Source: a virus
DNA length: 41,205 nucleotides
IMG/VR virus record: IMGVR_UViG_3300030110_002776
Coordinates: 1-41,205 of that record
Reading direction: 5' to 3' (one strand)
Shown here: in pieces, positions 9,270-14,476 of the stretch
Layout: each line of letters starts with the position of its first letter
How positions within the stretch are numbered: position 1 is the stretch's first letter
The notes under the pieces: generated by a model
Told to the model about the DNA's origin: nothing
Seen by the model: the letters and a program-made list of their open reading frames with translations, nothing else
Databases searched by the model: none
Translations under genes and position numbers: made by a program

Positions 9270-9474
9270 TATATCTCCTTATAACTATTTCACCATCAAA
9301 TCTATCTATTATTAACTGCATATAATCATCTCTCCAAAATTTACAACCTTTATTAATTATATTGTTAGGAACTTTTTTAGGAGCATCCCACCAATTGCAT
9401 AAATTATTTTTATAAAGAGCACAATCTAAACAATTATTCTGACTCAATTTCTTTAGGCCTTTCAGCTTCTTCAA
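9244..9474 (-). CDS. Small four-Cys protein, probable metal binder
   Basis: Up to 76 aa, with cysteines in NNCLDCALYKNNLCNWW and INKGCKFW, giving C-x2-C-x6-C and one distant Cys, as in a short zinc-binding module. The frame is open from a TTG at 9474. A TTG at 9447, 10 nt after an AAAGG, is the more likely start and gives a 67-aa product. It overlaps the end of the small terminase gene and the start of the 44-aa gene. No family is recognised. Confidence 0.6.
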   Translation of the reverse strand: MKKLKGLKKLSQNNCLDCALYKNNLCNWWDAPKKVPNNIINKGCKFWRDDYMQLIIDRFDGEIVIRRYNVFSKKYK

Positions 9475-10159
9475 TCATTTTATCAGTTAGTCCTTGAAAT
9501 GCAATACCTGTTACTTGTTGTACTTTAGCAGATGTTTTATCTTCAAGGTCCATAATATCAGATAGTTTAAATAAAGCTTTTAATCTAGTATCATCTTTCT
9601 CACTAGTTTGAGCTACTATTTTAATATTTTCTAATACAAACTTTTCATCAATATCAAGTTCTTCTAATATAGGTTTTAGTTCTTCTTTCACAGCAGTTTT
9701 TACCCTCTCTGTTTTAATTAAATTTACAGCTTTCATTCTAGCATATCTTTTATTATTTGTAGGAAAGGCTTTAACATAAGCATTTTCTGGAGATAAGCCT
9801 TGAGAGATATATTGAACAAATAACTCTTCATTAGCAGTCATATCTCTTCTATTTTCTACAACCTGTTCAGGCGTAGCATTTCCACTAAAGGAATAAATAT
9901 TAATTCTTTTACTTGTATCCATTTTAATATTATCAGATACAGGAAATGTGCCTGTGCATGTTCCTACATATAATTGCTTACCATTCTTTCTAAGCATACT
10001 ACCTTTTCTAAGTATTTGAATAATGCATTCATCATCACTTAACACCCAATCTCCTACATTAGCTTTACGCCAATTATCTAAAACTTTAATGTCAGGATGT
10101 ACTTCTTGTATAGTATCATAAACTATATGCTTTATATTTTTTACTTTATAATTTCTCAT
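9434..10159 (-). CDS. terS: Terminase small subunit (probable), with an extra N-terminal domain
   Basis: 241-aa protein. Residues about 108-190 match the pattern of small-terminase DNA-binding domains: ANEELFVQYISQGLSPENAY, then KAFPTN, a tyrosine/arginine-rich helix and LIKTERVKTAVKEELKPIL, followed by a helical oligomerisation-like region. The first 105 residues (MRNYKVKNIKHIVYDTIQEV and on) are an added beta-rich domain I do not recognise; it includes GDWVLSDDECIIQILRKGS. The start overlaps the upstream gene as ATGA. Placement four genes before terL supports the call. Confidence 0.75.
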   Translation of the reverse strand: MRNYKVKNIKHIVYDTIQEVHPDIKVLDNWRKANVGDWVLSDDECIIQILRKGSMLRKNGKQLYVGTCTGTFPVSDNIKMDTSKRINIYSFSGNATPEQVVENRRDMTANEELFVQYISQGLSPENAYVKAFPTNNKRYARMKAVNLIKTERVKTAVKEELKPILEELDIDEKFVLENIKIVAQTSEKDDTRLKALFKLSDIMDLEDKTSAKVQQVTGIAFQGLTDKMIEEAERPKEIESE

Positions 10160-10392
10160 GATTCAGCAACTTCATATAAACAATCAAATAGTTTTAAAGT
10201 TTCTTCATCCCAGTATTCTTCTATATAATCAAAGTTAGTATTTATAGGTCCAGCGTTTGAATCTTTTACTATAGACTCTGATATATACTCAATAACACCA
10301 TTGTCTTCATTATAAGCAATTTCAAGTTTATATATATAAAGTTTATCGTCAGAAACTTTTTTTTCTTTATCTGATTTCTTTTTATTAGCCAT
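10156..10392 (-). CDS. First gene of the leftward operon, unknown (78 aa)
   Basis: 78-aa protein, basic for 15 residues (ANKKKSDKEKKVSDDK) and then strongly acidic, ending ETLKLFDCLYEVAES. No ribosome site precedes the ATG: the leader is A/T only, with a TATATT box whose expected start point falls at the ATG. The mRNA may therefore be leaderless. It overlaps the small terminase by ATGA. Unknown function; possibly a packaging or late-regulatory accessory protein. Confidence 0.7.
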   Translation of the reverse strand: MANKKKSDKEKKVSDDKLYIYKLEIAYNEDNGVIEYISESIVKDSNAGPINTNFDYIEEYWDEETLKLFDCLYEVAES

Positions 10393-10397
10393 GATTA

Positions 10398-10440
10398 AAT
10401 ATAATTAATTGTGAACAAATTCCCAAATAAATTTGTGAAC
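10398..10440 (-). promoter_or_regulatory. Candidate leftward promoter with flanking operator repeats
   Basis: On the minus strand TATATT (10403-10398) lies just before the first leftward ATG. Beside it are two direct copies of TTGTGAAC (10409-10416 and 10433-10440, 24 bp apart) and an inverted pair ACAAATT/AATTTGT (10415-10421 and 10430-10436). This is the arrangement of an operator overlapping the -35 region. No consensus -35 hexamer is evident. Confidence 0.4.
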
Positions 10441-10481
10441 TACCTAAATAAAAGCTACATGCAAATCAGTGAGTACGCAAT

Positions 10482-10494
10482 GTTGACTGTCAAC
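10482..10494. promoter_or_regulatory. Perfect dyad GTTGAC-T-GTCAAC
   Basis: A 6-bp inverted repeat with a single-base centre in the divergent intergenic region, flanked by partly symmetric GCA/TGC bases. It could be a repressor half-site pair or, in single strands, a tight hairpin. No -10 box lies at the right distance on either strand for its TTGAC to be a normal -35. Confidence 0.4.
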
Positions 10495-10686
10495 GTGCAT
10501 CATAACTTCCATTTAGATAGACTCCTCCCCCTGTGTCTAAAAACTTTAATTTTAAATTTCTCTAAGGCCAGTACTCTAAGGACCCATACCTAAGTTTATA
10601 TTAAAACAATTTGTGGAACTATTGGGGACAAACTCTTAACCCTATATGGAGAGCAACCCAACTTCTGAACCTTAAAGCAGAACGAT

Positions 10687-10715
10687 TTGCACGTGTACTT
10701 AAAGGCTGATATATT
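10687..10715 (+). promoter_or_regulatory. Candidate rightward sigma-70-like promoter
   Basis: TTGCAC (10687-10692), a 17-nt spacer and TATATT (10710-10715), upstream of the early rightward genes. The -10 matches the consensus in five of six positions, the -35 in three. It would give a leader of about 180 nt containing the nested hairpin before the gene at 10901. Confidence 0.35.
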
Positions 10716-10766
10716 ATAAAATTTCTAACATGTTCCGTAAATAACTTACTGTAGCTTAATTCCAAA

Positions 10767-10862
10767 TGCAAGAAAAAAAGGTTAACTTTCAAAAATTATA
10801 GGATTTTAGTGGAGACCCTATAATTGTAAGGGGGACCCTATGAAAACCTTTTTCTATATGCA
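10767..10862 (+). other. Nested hairpin and 20-bp-period repeat in the early leader
   Basis: Outer arms: 10771-10783 (AG, A-run, GGTT) pair with 10845-10855 (AACC, T-run, CT) with a 2-nt bulge, and TGCA flanks both ends (10767-10770, 10859-10862). Inner perfect 9-bp stem: 10794-10802 with 10817-10825, 14-nt loop. Within it GGRGACCCTAT occurs twice exactly 20 bp apart (10811-10821, 10831-10841). The element ends 38 nt before the first early ATG and could be an attenuator or a protein-binding leader. The rest of 10393-10900 shows nothing I can call. Confidence 0.5.
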
Positions 10863-10900
10863 GAATTAGGTTATTTTTCAATTCAAATAGGTATCAAAAA

Positions 10901-11293
10901 ATGGAAACAAACATTCAAATATTCAAATGCTACTTCAAACTTATCACGTGGAACAATGGCACCGAGTCTTGCTACGCTTATACTACAACGCCTAGCTACT
11001 CTTGCACATTCAAGCTGAACGGAGAAACACATACTTCAAACATCAGCGTCAGAATGCCCAATGCTGAGAAGAACAAGAACGCACCTCAGATTACCAAATG
11101 GCTGAGTGATGAGCAAGGCAAAGCTTATCCCAAAGACATAGCTGATTTACATAGACAGGAATATGGCGACATAGCTTATTTCAAATATGATACTGAGCAA
11201 ATGCGTTTTGAGCTTATCAACCAAGGAGAGTACGATGCTCTTACGGCTGAACAACAAGCTACTCTTGGCTCTAGCACACACGCTTTCGTCTAG
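10901..11293 (+). CDS. Unknown early protein (130 aa), atypical composition
   Basis: 130-aa protein starting METNIQIFKCYFKLITWNNG, beta-rich at first, then helical and charged, ending AEQQATLGSSTHAFV. Codon choice is unlike the neighbours: many C- and G-ending codons and clearly higher GC than the 14-23 kb genes. There is only a weak AGG before the ATG. The composition suggests recent acquisition. No family is recognised; the position as first rightward gene suggests an early host-interaction protein, which is inference. Confidence 0.6.
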   Translation: METNIQIFKCYFKLITWNNGTESCYAYTTTPSYSCTFKLNGETHTSNISVRMPNAEKNKNAPQITKWLSDEQGKAYPKDIADLHRQEYGDIAYFKYDTEQMRFELINQGEYDALTAEQQATLGSSTHAFV

Positions 11294-11308
11294 TATCGGC
11301 AACTTTCA

Positions 11309-11340
11309 AGGCATAGTTATCTTCGCAGGTAGCTATGCTT
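11309..11340 (+). other. Hairpin after the 130-aa gene
   Basis: AGGCATAG (11309-11316) pairs with CTATGCTT (11333-11340), 8 bp including one G-U pair that exists only in plus-strand RNA. It lies 16 nt after the stop at 11293. There is no U-run, so it is not a standard terminator. Confidence 0.4.
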
Positions 11341-11415
11341 TGCAACGTTCCATTACTATAAAACAGACACACATTATATAAATAAACAGCACCTAAACAA
11401 TTAAAGGAGATTTCT

Positions 11416-11553
11416 ATGTTCATTAAAGAATTCAAATCATTGTATAAGCTCTATACTGATATCATTTTACACGTAATATTTATGGCCTGTGTAATATGTA
11501 TAGTCATACTTTCTTTCAAGGTAATTAACTATATTTATTTCATAGCTCTATAA
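11416..11553 (+). CDS. Small membrane protein (45 aa)
   Basis: 45-aa frame MFIKEFKSLYKLYTDIILHV, continuing into a hydrophobic stretch (VIFMACVICIVILSFKVI) that forms one clear transmembrane helix, with the positive charges at the N-terminus. AAAGGAG lies 8 nt before the ATG. Single-span early phage proteins often modify the host envelope or exclude rivals, but the sequence does not show which. A holin is unlikely given its early position. Confidence 0.6.
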   Translation: MFIKEFKSLYKLYTDIILHVIFMACVICIVILSFKVINYIYFIAL

Positions 11554-11606
11554 CAAACAATTAAGGCTTATATCTCATAAGGATAACAAAACTATGGAGA
11601 TATTAA

Positions 11607-11756
11607 ATGAAACGTTTTAATGTTTCTGCTGTCATTAGTTATGGCAAACATAACACTACTGCTGAAGTAATAGTAAGCAATAGGACTAAGCATCTACGTT
11701 TAGTTAATGGCAAGTGGAAATGTAACAATGGACACATTTATATTCTACCTCAGTAG
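11607..11756 (+). CDS. Small basic beta-rich protein (49 aa)
   Basis: 49-aa product beginning MKRFNVSAVISYGKHNTTAE, with two beta-like halves and a basic C-terminus. GGAG lies 8 nt upstream of the ATG. It follows the small membrane protein gene after 53 nt. Its composition resembles that of the 10901 gene. Unknown function. Confidence 0.55.
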   Translation: MKRFNVSAVISYGKHNTTAEVIVSNRTKHLRLVNGKWKCNNGHIYILPQ

Positions 11757-11773
11757 GGTATAAGCCAGGGGGT

Positions 11774-11803
11774 TTGCATACACCTTCTCACCCAAGTATG
11801 CAA
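11774..11803 (+). other. Hairpin TTGCATAC/GTATGCAA
   Basis: Perfect 8-bp stem (11774-11781 with 11796-11803) and a 14-nt loop, 18 nt after the 49-aa gene. It is the only structure I see in the gap 11757-11902, apart from two CCTAG copies near 11863 and 11877. There is no U-run. Confidence 0.45.
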
Positions 11804-11902
11804 CAAATTTAGAATTAAACTTGACTATATACACAACATAACAAAAACCCATTGGTTGCGGGCCTAGCGTCAAACCTAGTGATGATGTAAAAGGAATAAG
11901 TA

Positions 11903-11962
11903 ATGGCGATTATTTATTCTCCTATCCAAACCTACAGGCATCTTGAAAGATATTTTGTGTAA
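11903..11962 (+). CDS. Possible 19-codon leader ORF
   Basis: MAIIYSPIQTYRHLERYFV, with AAGGA 7 nt before its ATG, ends just before the 11975-12037 hairpin and the 12051-12170 structured RNA. A short ORF ahead of structured RNA could be a leader peptide. At this length it may equally be chance. Confidence 0.25.
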   Translation: MAIIYSPIQTYRHLERYFV

Positions 11963-11974
11963 TGTTAGTCACGA

Positions 11975-12037
11975 GAGTAAGATAACGAGGAACTAGGAGA
12001 GGAGGTGTCTCAATGGAGACGTGTAGTTATCTTATTC
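11975..12037 (+). ncRNA. Stem-loop RNA with inner tetraloop hairpin
   Basis: TAAGATAAC (11978-11986) pairs perfectly with GTTATCTTA (12026-12034). The stem extends to 12 bp with a G-U pair (11977/12035) that forms only in plus-strand RNA. Inside, GTCTC (12007-12011) and GAGAC (12016-12020) close an AATG tetraloop. The region between contains a purine-rich GAGGAACTAGGAGAGGAGG. No protein frame crosses it. It is followed within 15 nt by the 12051 element. Confidence 0.6.
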
Positions 12038-12050
12038 GTTTAATATAATT

Positions 12051-12170
12051 TGGGAGTTGAGAGAAGATACCGTAAGGTCTTACGAGGGTCTAGCTGTCTT
12101 ATATGCAGCTAATAGACATATCACGCTGCCTTAGCATTTATGTCTCCTTTTGCCCTGTTTGAGACTCCCA
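12051..12170 (+). ncRNA. Structured RNA element A: closing stem plus three hairpins
   Basis: A 7-bp perfect closing stem TGGGAGT/ACTCCCA (12051-12057 with 12164-12170) encloses three hairpins: CGTAA-GGTC-TTACG (12071-12084), TAGCTG/CAGCTA (12091-12096 with 12106-12111) and AGACATA/TATGTCT (12114-12120 with 12139-12145). TATAAT sits directly in front (12044-12049). A zinc-ribbon gene with a GGAGGTGA ribosome site begins 27 nt after it. The layout is that of a multi-branch junction such as a riboswitch aptamer or small ncRNA. It is not a tRNA: there is no T-arm next to the closing stem. No known class is recognised. Confidence 0.65.
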
Positions 12171-12196
12171 TTAATTTAAAATAACGGAGGTGAAGT

Positions 12197-12313
12197 ATGA
12201 AAAACGATATAACTATATCATCTAACCCTGATTGTACTTACTGTGGTGGTGATGATGTAATAATAGATGTAGAACCTTGTCCTCTATGTTTACCTGAATA
12301 TAAGGTGACATAG
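12197..12313 (+). CDS. Tiny zinc-ribbon protein (38 aa)
   Basis: 38 aa with two Cys pairs, CTYCGGDD and CPLC, in the spacing of a minimal zinc ribbon; begins MKNDITISSNPD. It has one of the strongest ribosome sites here, GGAGGTGA 6 nt before ATG. It stands alone between two structured RNA segments, so element A upstream may control it. Small zinc ribbons in early phage regions often bind host transcription or nucleic acids, but this is not shown. Confidence 0.65.
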   Translation: MKNDITISSNPDCTYCGGDDVIIDVEPCPLCLPEYKVT

Positions 12314-12367
12314 ATAGTTAACAATGTCTTAAATGTATTGGTTCAGAATAATACTGCCTATTGGGTG

Positions 12368-12420
12368 GGTAGTTAGTCTTTTAGAATCCGAGGCTAGCTA
12401 CCTTCCTAAACATTTATATA
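12368..12420 (+). promoter_or_regulatory. Hairpin followed by TTTATATA before the 44-aa gene
   Basis: An 11-bp stem pairs 12368-12378 with 12392-12402. Two of its pairs are G-U in plus-strand RNA and would be A-C mismatches on the other strand. TTTATATA (about 12413-12420) and an AAAGGAG ribosome site follow. The same order of hairpin, TTTATATA and ribosome site recurs at 12594 and 13970. It may be a processed leader, a weak terminator or a phage-specific promoter. Confidence 0.5.
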
Positions 12421-12442
12421 CTAAATAAAAGGAGCGTTCCAT

Positions 12443-12577
12443 ATGCAAGAAGAAATAGATGCGTATTTACAATCACTACTAGATATTACTGGTAACAATT
12501 ATGCTCAAGCTGCATACATAGTATGTCAAGAGATAGAGGTTAAAAGTAATAGACCCACAACACAATACAACAATTGA
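12443..12577 (+). CDS. Small helical protein (44 aa), unknown
   Basis: 44 aa starting MQEEIDAYLQSLLDITGNNY; an amphipathic helix with a short polar tail. AAAGGAG lies 9 nt before ATG 12443. It is flanked on both sides by strong hairpins, so it may be a separately transcribed or processed unit. No family is recognised. Confidence 0.6.
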   Translation: MQEEIDAYLQSLLDITGNNYAQAAYIVCQEIEVKSNRPTTQYNN

Positions 12578-12593
12578 TTGCAAAACGCATGGC

Positions 12594-12636
12594 AAAGGGG
12601 AGGGAGTAGAATCATCTTCCTCCTTCCCTTTATATA
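12594..12636 (+). terminator. Terminator-like hairpin with TTTATATA
   Basis: AAAGGGGAGGG (12594-12604) pairs with TCCTTCCCTTT (12621-12631), 11 bp with two G-U pairs, 16-nt loop, 16 nt after the stop at 12577. TTTATATA follows directly, a weak U-tract. The ribosome site of the next gene follows at about 12650, so termination may be partial. Confidence 0.5.
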
Positions 12637-12661
12637 AAAATTTAATAATAAGGAGATAAAA

Positions 12662-12976
12662 ATGTCTGATAAAACGTCTAAAGAAAGAGAAATATGTTCA
12701 TGGCCAAAGCATAGTATGCCAACACAACTATCATTTCAAGAAGATTTATGTAATTGGTGGATAGGTTATGCTTGTAGAGAAGAAGACTATAAAACAGTAA
12801 ACGATGTAATAAATGCTGCAACGAGATTAAGTGATTATGTAATACATGACCCTGAAGATGGTTATGGATTTACTAAAGAATTAACTCCAGAAAGCAGATA
12901 TGAAATAATTAGTGAAGTTCTTAGAAAGATAGTAAATAGTTTAATTGAAATAGAAAGAAAAAAGGAGAGAATATAA
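12662..12976 (+). CDS. Unknown early protein (104 aa)
   Basis: 104 aa starting MSDKTSKEREICSWPKHSMP, mostly helical, with NWWIGYACREEDYKTVNDVI and a charged C-terminus ending ERKKERI. AAGGAG is placed well before the ATG. The stop overlaps the next start as TAATG, so the two are co-translated. AT-rich codon use returns here, unlike the genes at 10.9-11.8 kb. No family is recognised. Confidence 0.75.
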   Translation: MSDKTSKEREICSWPKHSMPTQLSFQEDLCNWWIGYACREEDYKTVNDVINAATRLSDYVIHDPEDGYGFTKELTPESRYEIISEVLRKIVNSLIEIERKKERI

Positions 12977-13170
12977 TGTATTTAGATGAAACAATATTGC
13001 AAAGTAGAACAGCTGTAAAACTGGTTAGAGTACTAGATGAAGTTTTTAATTGGGTTGAGCCAGTAGATGAGGAAGAATTTGGCAGCGAAGAATATGAAAA
13101 ATTAAAAAAAGATGTAGAATTAATAAAGCATCTATCTGCTAAAGCAGTAAGAAAAAGAAGTTTTAAATAA
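12976..13170 (+). CDS. Unknown acidic/basic helical protein (64 aa)
   Basis: 64 aa starting MYLDETILQSRTAVKLVRVL, acidic in the middle (EPVDEEEFGSEEYEKL) and basic at the end (KAVRKRSFK). It is coupled to the preceding gene by TAATG, with AAGGAG upstream. It is the last protein gene before the long non-coding stretch 13171-14057. Confidence 0.7.
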   Translation: MYLDETILQSRTAVKLVRVLDEVFNWVEPVDEEEFGSEEYEKLKKDVELIKHLSAKAVRKRSFK

Positions 13171-13519
13171 TTGAGTGTGATTAGCGTCACATAAAATAGT
13201 TATTGGGTGGACAAATTACTCACGTAGATAAACGTTGGCTGTCCTAGGCGGCCATAGAGCTCTTCTCAGGTCAATGCCACAAGTCCTAATAACAGGATGA
13301 ACTTACTATATCAGCTTATTTATAAGCGAGAACACTGGTAAGCAGTCTTTAAGCCTAGATATAGGCAAACCACAGTTGATTCCTTCTTAGACTGGCTGTG
13401 GACTAGAATTATATATGCCCTGTGAGTCTCACGTGAGTATGAGCAAAGTAGTAAAGACTGCAGAAAACTTAATGCTACTAACGCAACACAACTACCGAGC
13501 AAGGGCTTAAATAAGCCGA

Positions 13520-13572
13520 GGGAGTGGGTGTTATATGCTTGAATAACATAAAAAGGTCACTCCCCAGTTTTA
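13520..13572 (+). terminator. Probable Rho-independent terminator inside the non-coding region
   Basis: GGGAGTG (13520-13526) pairs with CACTCCC (13558-13564), and TGTTAT (13529-13534) pairs with ATAACA (13543-13548) above a small internal loop. The stem is followed by CAG and TTTTAT. The GC-rich base and T-run fit a terminator for plus-strand transcripts, but readthrough to 14058 cannot be excluded. Confidence 0.5.
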
Positions 13573-13597
13573 TATAATTACAAGTATGTAACTAGTT

Positions 13598-13674
13598 TAG
13601 TAGCAGTCCTGAGAAGTTACACTAAGTTTATTCCAGGAACTCATAATTGTTCGCACAAGGTATGAGCACTACTA
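13598..13674 (+). ncRNA. Branched RNA sub-element
   Basis: TAGTAG (13598-13603) pairs with CTACTA (13669-13674). Inside are GTCCTG (from 13606) pairing with CAGGA-AC (to 13640) across one bulge, and CTCATA/TATGAG (13640-13645 with 13661-13666) capped by TTGT-TCGC-ACAA. It carries an AGTCCT motif (13605-13610) shared with elements B and C. Confidence 0.5.
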
Positions 13675-13700
13675 TTAAACGAAAAAAAAGCTTGTATAAT

Positions 13701-13830
13701 TGAGAGCCAATAACTGGTCCTATAAGTCCTATTCGAGGGAAAGTAGTGCGGATAGAGAGAACTTAGGTTCTGCGAGGGAATGGTGCAAATCCATCGTGTA
13801 GACTAGGCAAAGGAATATGTGAGGCTCTCA
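13701..13830 (+). ncRNA. Structured RNA element B
   Basis: An 8-bp perfect closing stem TGAGAGCC/GGCTCTCA (13701-13708 with 13823-13830) encloses a hairpin AGAAC-TTAG-GTTCT (13758-13771) and a stem ATGG/CCAT (13780-13783, 13791-13794). The latter has a 7-nt TGCAAAT loop of the T-loop type. Its 5' third (GAGAGCCAATAACTGGTCCT and on) is clearly similar to element C at 17432. CGAGGGA occurs twice (13734, 13773) and GTCCT twice (13717, 13726). TATAAT stands immediately before it (13695-13700). Probably a regulatory or trans-acting RNA of unknown class. Confidence 0.65.
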
Positions 13831-13969
13831 TAATTTTAAATTTACAGGTTATTAATGTAATATACTCTAGACCCTGTAATCGTGGCGACTTCGTGTAGTC
13901 GTAATTAGAAATCAATTAGTCGGATAATGGATTACTAATGTCAATCTATAAACTGAGGAGATGGAGGGA

Positions 13970-14036
13970 GATATTATCCTTAGCAATAGCTAGGTATGAA
14001 TAATAATATCGAGGAAAAAGTGTAGGTTTATATAAT
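13970..14036 (+). promoter_or_regulatory. Hairpin plus TTTATATAAT before the main early operon
   Basis: GATATTAT (13970-13977) pairs with ATAATATC (14003-14010). Above it CCT-AGC (13978-13984, one bulged T) pairs with GCTAGG (13989-13994) with an AATA loop. GAGGAAAAAG, then TTTATATAAT (14027-14036) and an AAGGAG ribosome site follow. The TATAAT has no -35 at the right distance, so if this is a promoter it is not a standard sigma-70 one. Confidence 0.5.
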
Positions 14037-14057
14037 ATAATTAAATAAGGAGAAGTT

Positions 14058-14243
14058 ATGTTAGAAGATATGGATAAAATAAAAGATGTAGTATTATTAT
14101 TTGACCAAGTATGGGCTAATGAAGATAGAATAGGTGAAAAAGATTTTATTAGATTTATAAAAAGATTGAATAGAGATTTAACATCAGAACAAAGATTTGT
14201 AGTATTAACAATAACAATAAATGCTTTAAGGGGGAATAAATAA
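14058..14243 (+). CDS. Unknown small helical protein (61 aa)
   Basis: 61 aa starting MLEDMDKIKDVVLLFDQVWA; alpha-helical and charged, ending ITINALRGNK. It has a good AAGGAGAAGTT leader and is the first gene of a dense rightward operon that runs to 23383. It overlaps the next gene as TAATG. Family not recognised. Confidence 0.75.
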   Translation: MLEDMDKIKDVVLLFDQVWANEDRIGEKDFIRFIKRLNRDLTSEQRFVVLTITINALRGNK

Positions 14244-14476
14244 TGCAAGATAAAAAAGTGTTTTGGTTAGACGGATTTAATGGTGCCGCTAAAGGTGGTG
14301 CTATGTATAGAAGTAGAATACATCTTGATATAGATGAGTTTGAATCTAAATTTAAAGAAAAAGTAGTAGCAATAAGTTTAAAGCATGATGAAGGCAAACC
14401 TTCTTGGACTATTGAATTTATAACAGACGCTACTGATGAATTAGAACAGATGAAAGGATTATCAAATGTTGAGTAA
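14243..14476 (+). CDS. Unknown protein (77 aa)
   Basis: 77 aa starting MQDKKVFWLDGFNGAAKGGA, likely a small alpha/beta domain with one beta hairpin region (KVVAISLKHDEGKPSWTIEF) and an acidic C-terminal helix. TAATG coupling to the preceding gene; AAGGGGG upstream. Overlaps the next gene by 11 nt. Unknown function. Confidence 0.75.
   Translation: MQDKKVFWLDGFNGAAKGGAMYRSRIHLDIDEFESKFKEKVVAISLKHDEGKPSWTIEFITDATDELEQMKGLSNVE

Larger units (their letters stand above)
13171..14040 (+). ncRNA. Long structured non-coding region, possible large ornate RNA
   Basis: About 870 nt without a credible gene on either strand. GC is visibly higher than in flanking genes, and hairpins tile it end to end. 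Perfect or nearly perfect stems include 13314-13318/13323-13327, 13353-13357/13362-13366, 13370-13375/13396-13401, 13504-13508/13513-13517, 13520-13526/13558-13564, 13640-13645/13661-13666, 13701-13708/13823-13830, 13842-13848/13873-13879, 13886-13890/13897-13901, 13915-13920/13934-13939 and 13970-13977/14003-14010. AGTCT (13344-13348) can pair with AGACT (13389-13393) in a hairpin loop, a possible pseudoknot. Dense structure without ORFs recalls large phage RNAs such as GOLLD and ROOL, but I see no motif that proves either. It could also be several separate elements. Confidence 0.6.

Noticed and set aside
10403-10421. Lac-operator-like site AATTGTGA
   Set aside because: The similarity is limited to a short half-site; the repeat pattern here is better described as direct TTGTGAAC copies.
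10411-10593. 60-codon plus-strand ORF in the divergent region
   Set aside because: It has no ribosome site, overlaps operator-like repeats and the GTTGAC dyad, and its product has no coherent pattern.
12051-12170. tRNA gene, because of a 7-bp closing stem and three hairpins
   Set aside because: At 120 nt it is too long, no T-arm adjoins the 3' acceptor strand, and there is no CCA-ready end or anticodon loop of 7 nt in the middle hairpin.
13416-13511. 31-codon ORF beginning MPCESHVSMSKV
   Set aside because: It has no ribosome site, crosses several hairpins, and its composition is that of the structured RNA.
13701-13830. Cobalamin riboswitch
   Set aside because: Only the GGGAA/T-loop box is similar; the remaining conserved segments are missing and no cobalamin-related gene follows. 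Kept as a low-level observation, not as a call.
14031-14036. Standard sigma-70 promoter with TATAAT before 14058
   Set aside because: No TTGACA-like hexamer occurs 15-19 nt upstream and there is no extended -10; noted only as part of the hairpin/TTTATATA module.
13946-14248. Minus-strand ORFs over 13.9-14.5 kb
   Set aside because: They lie antisense to hairpins and well-formed early genes, are hydrophobic from reversed AT-rich codons, and lack ribosome sites.
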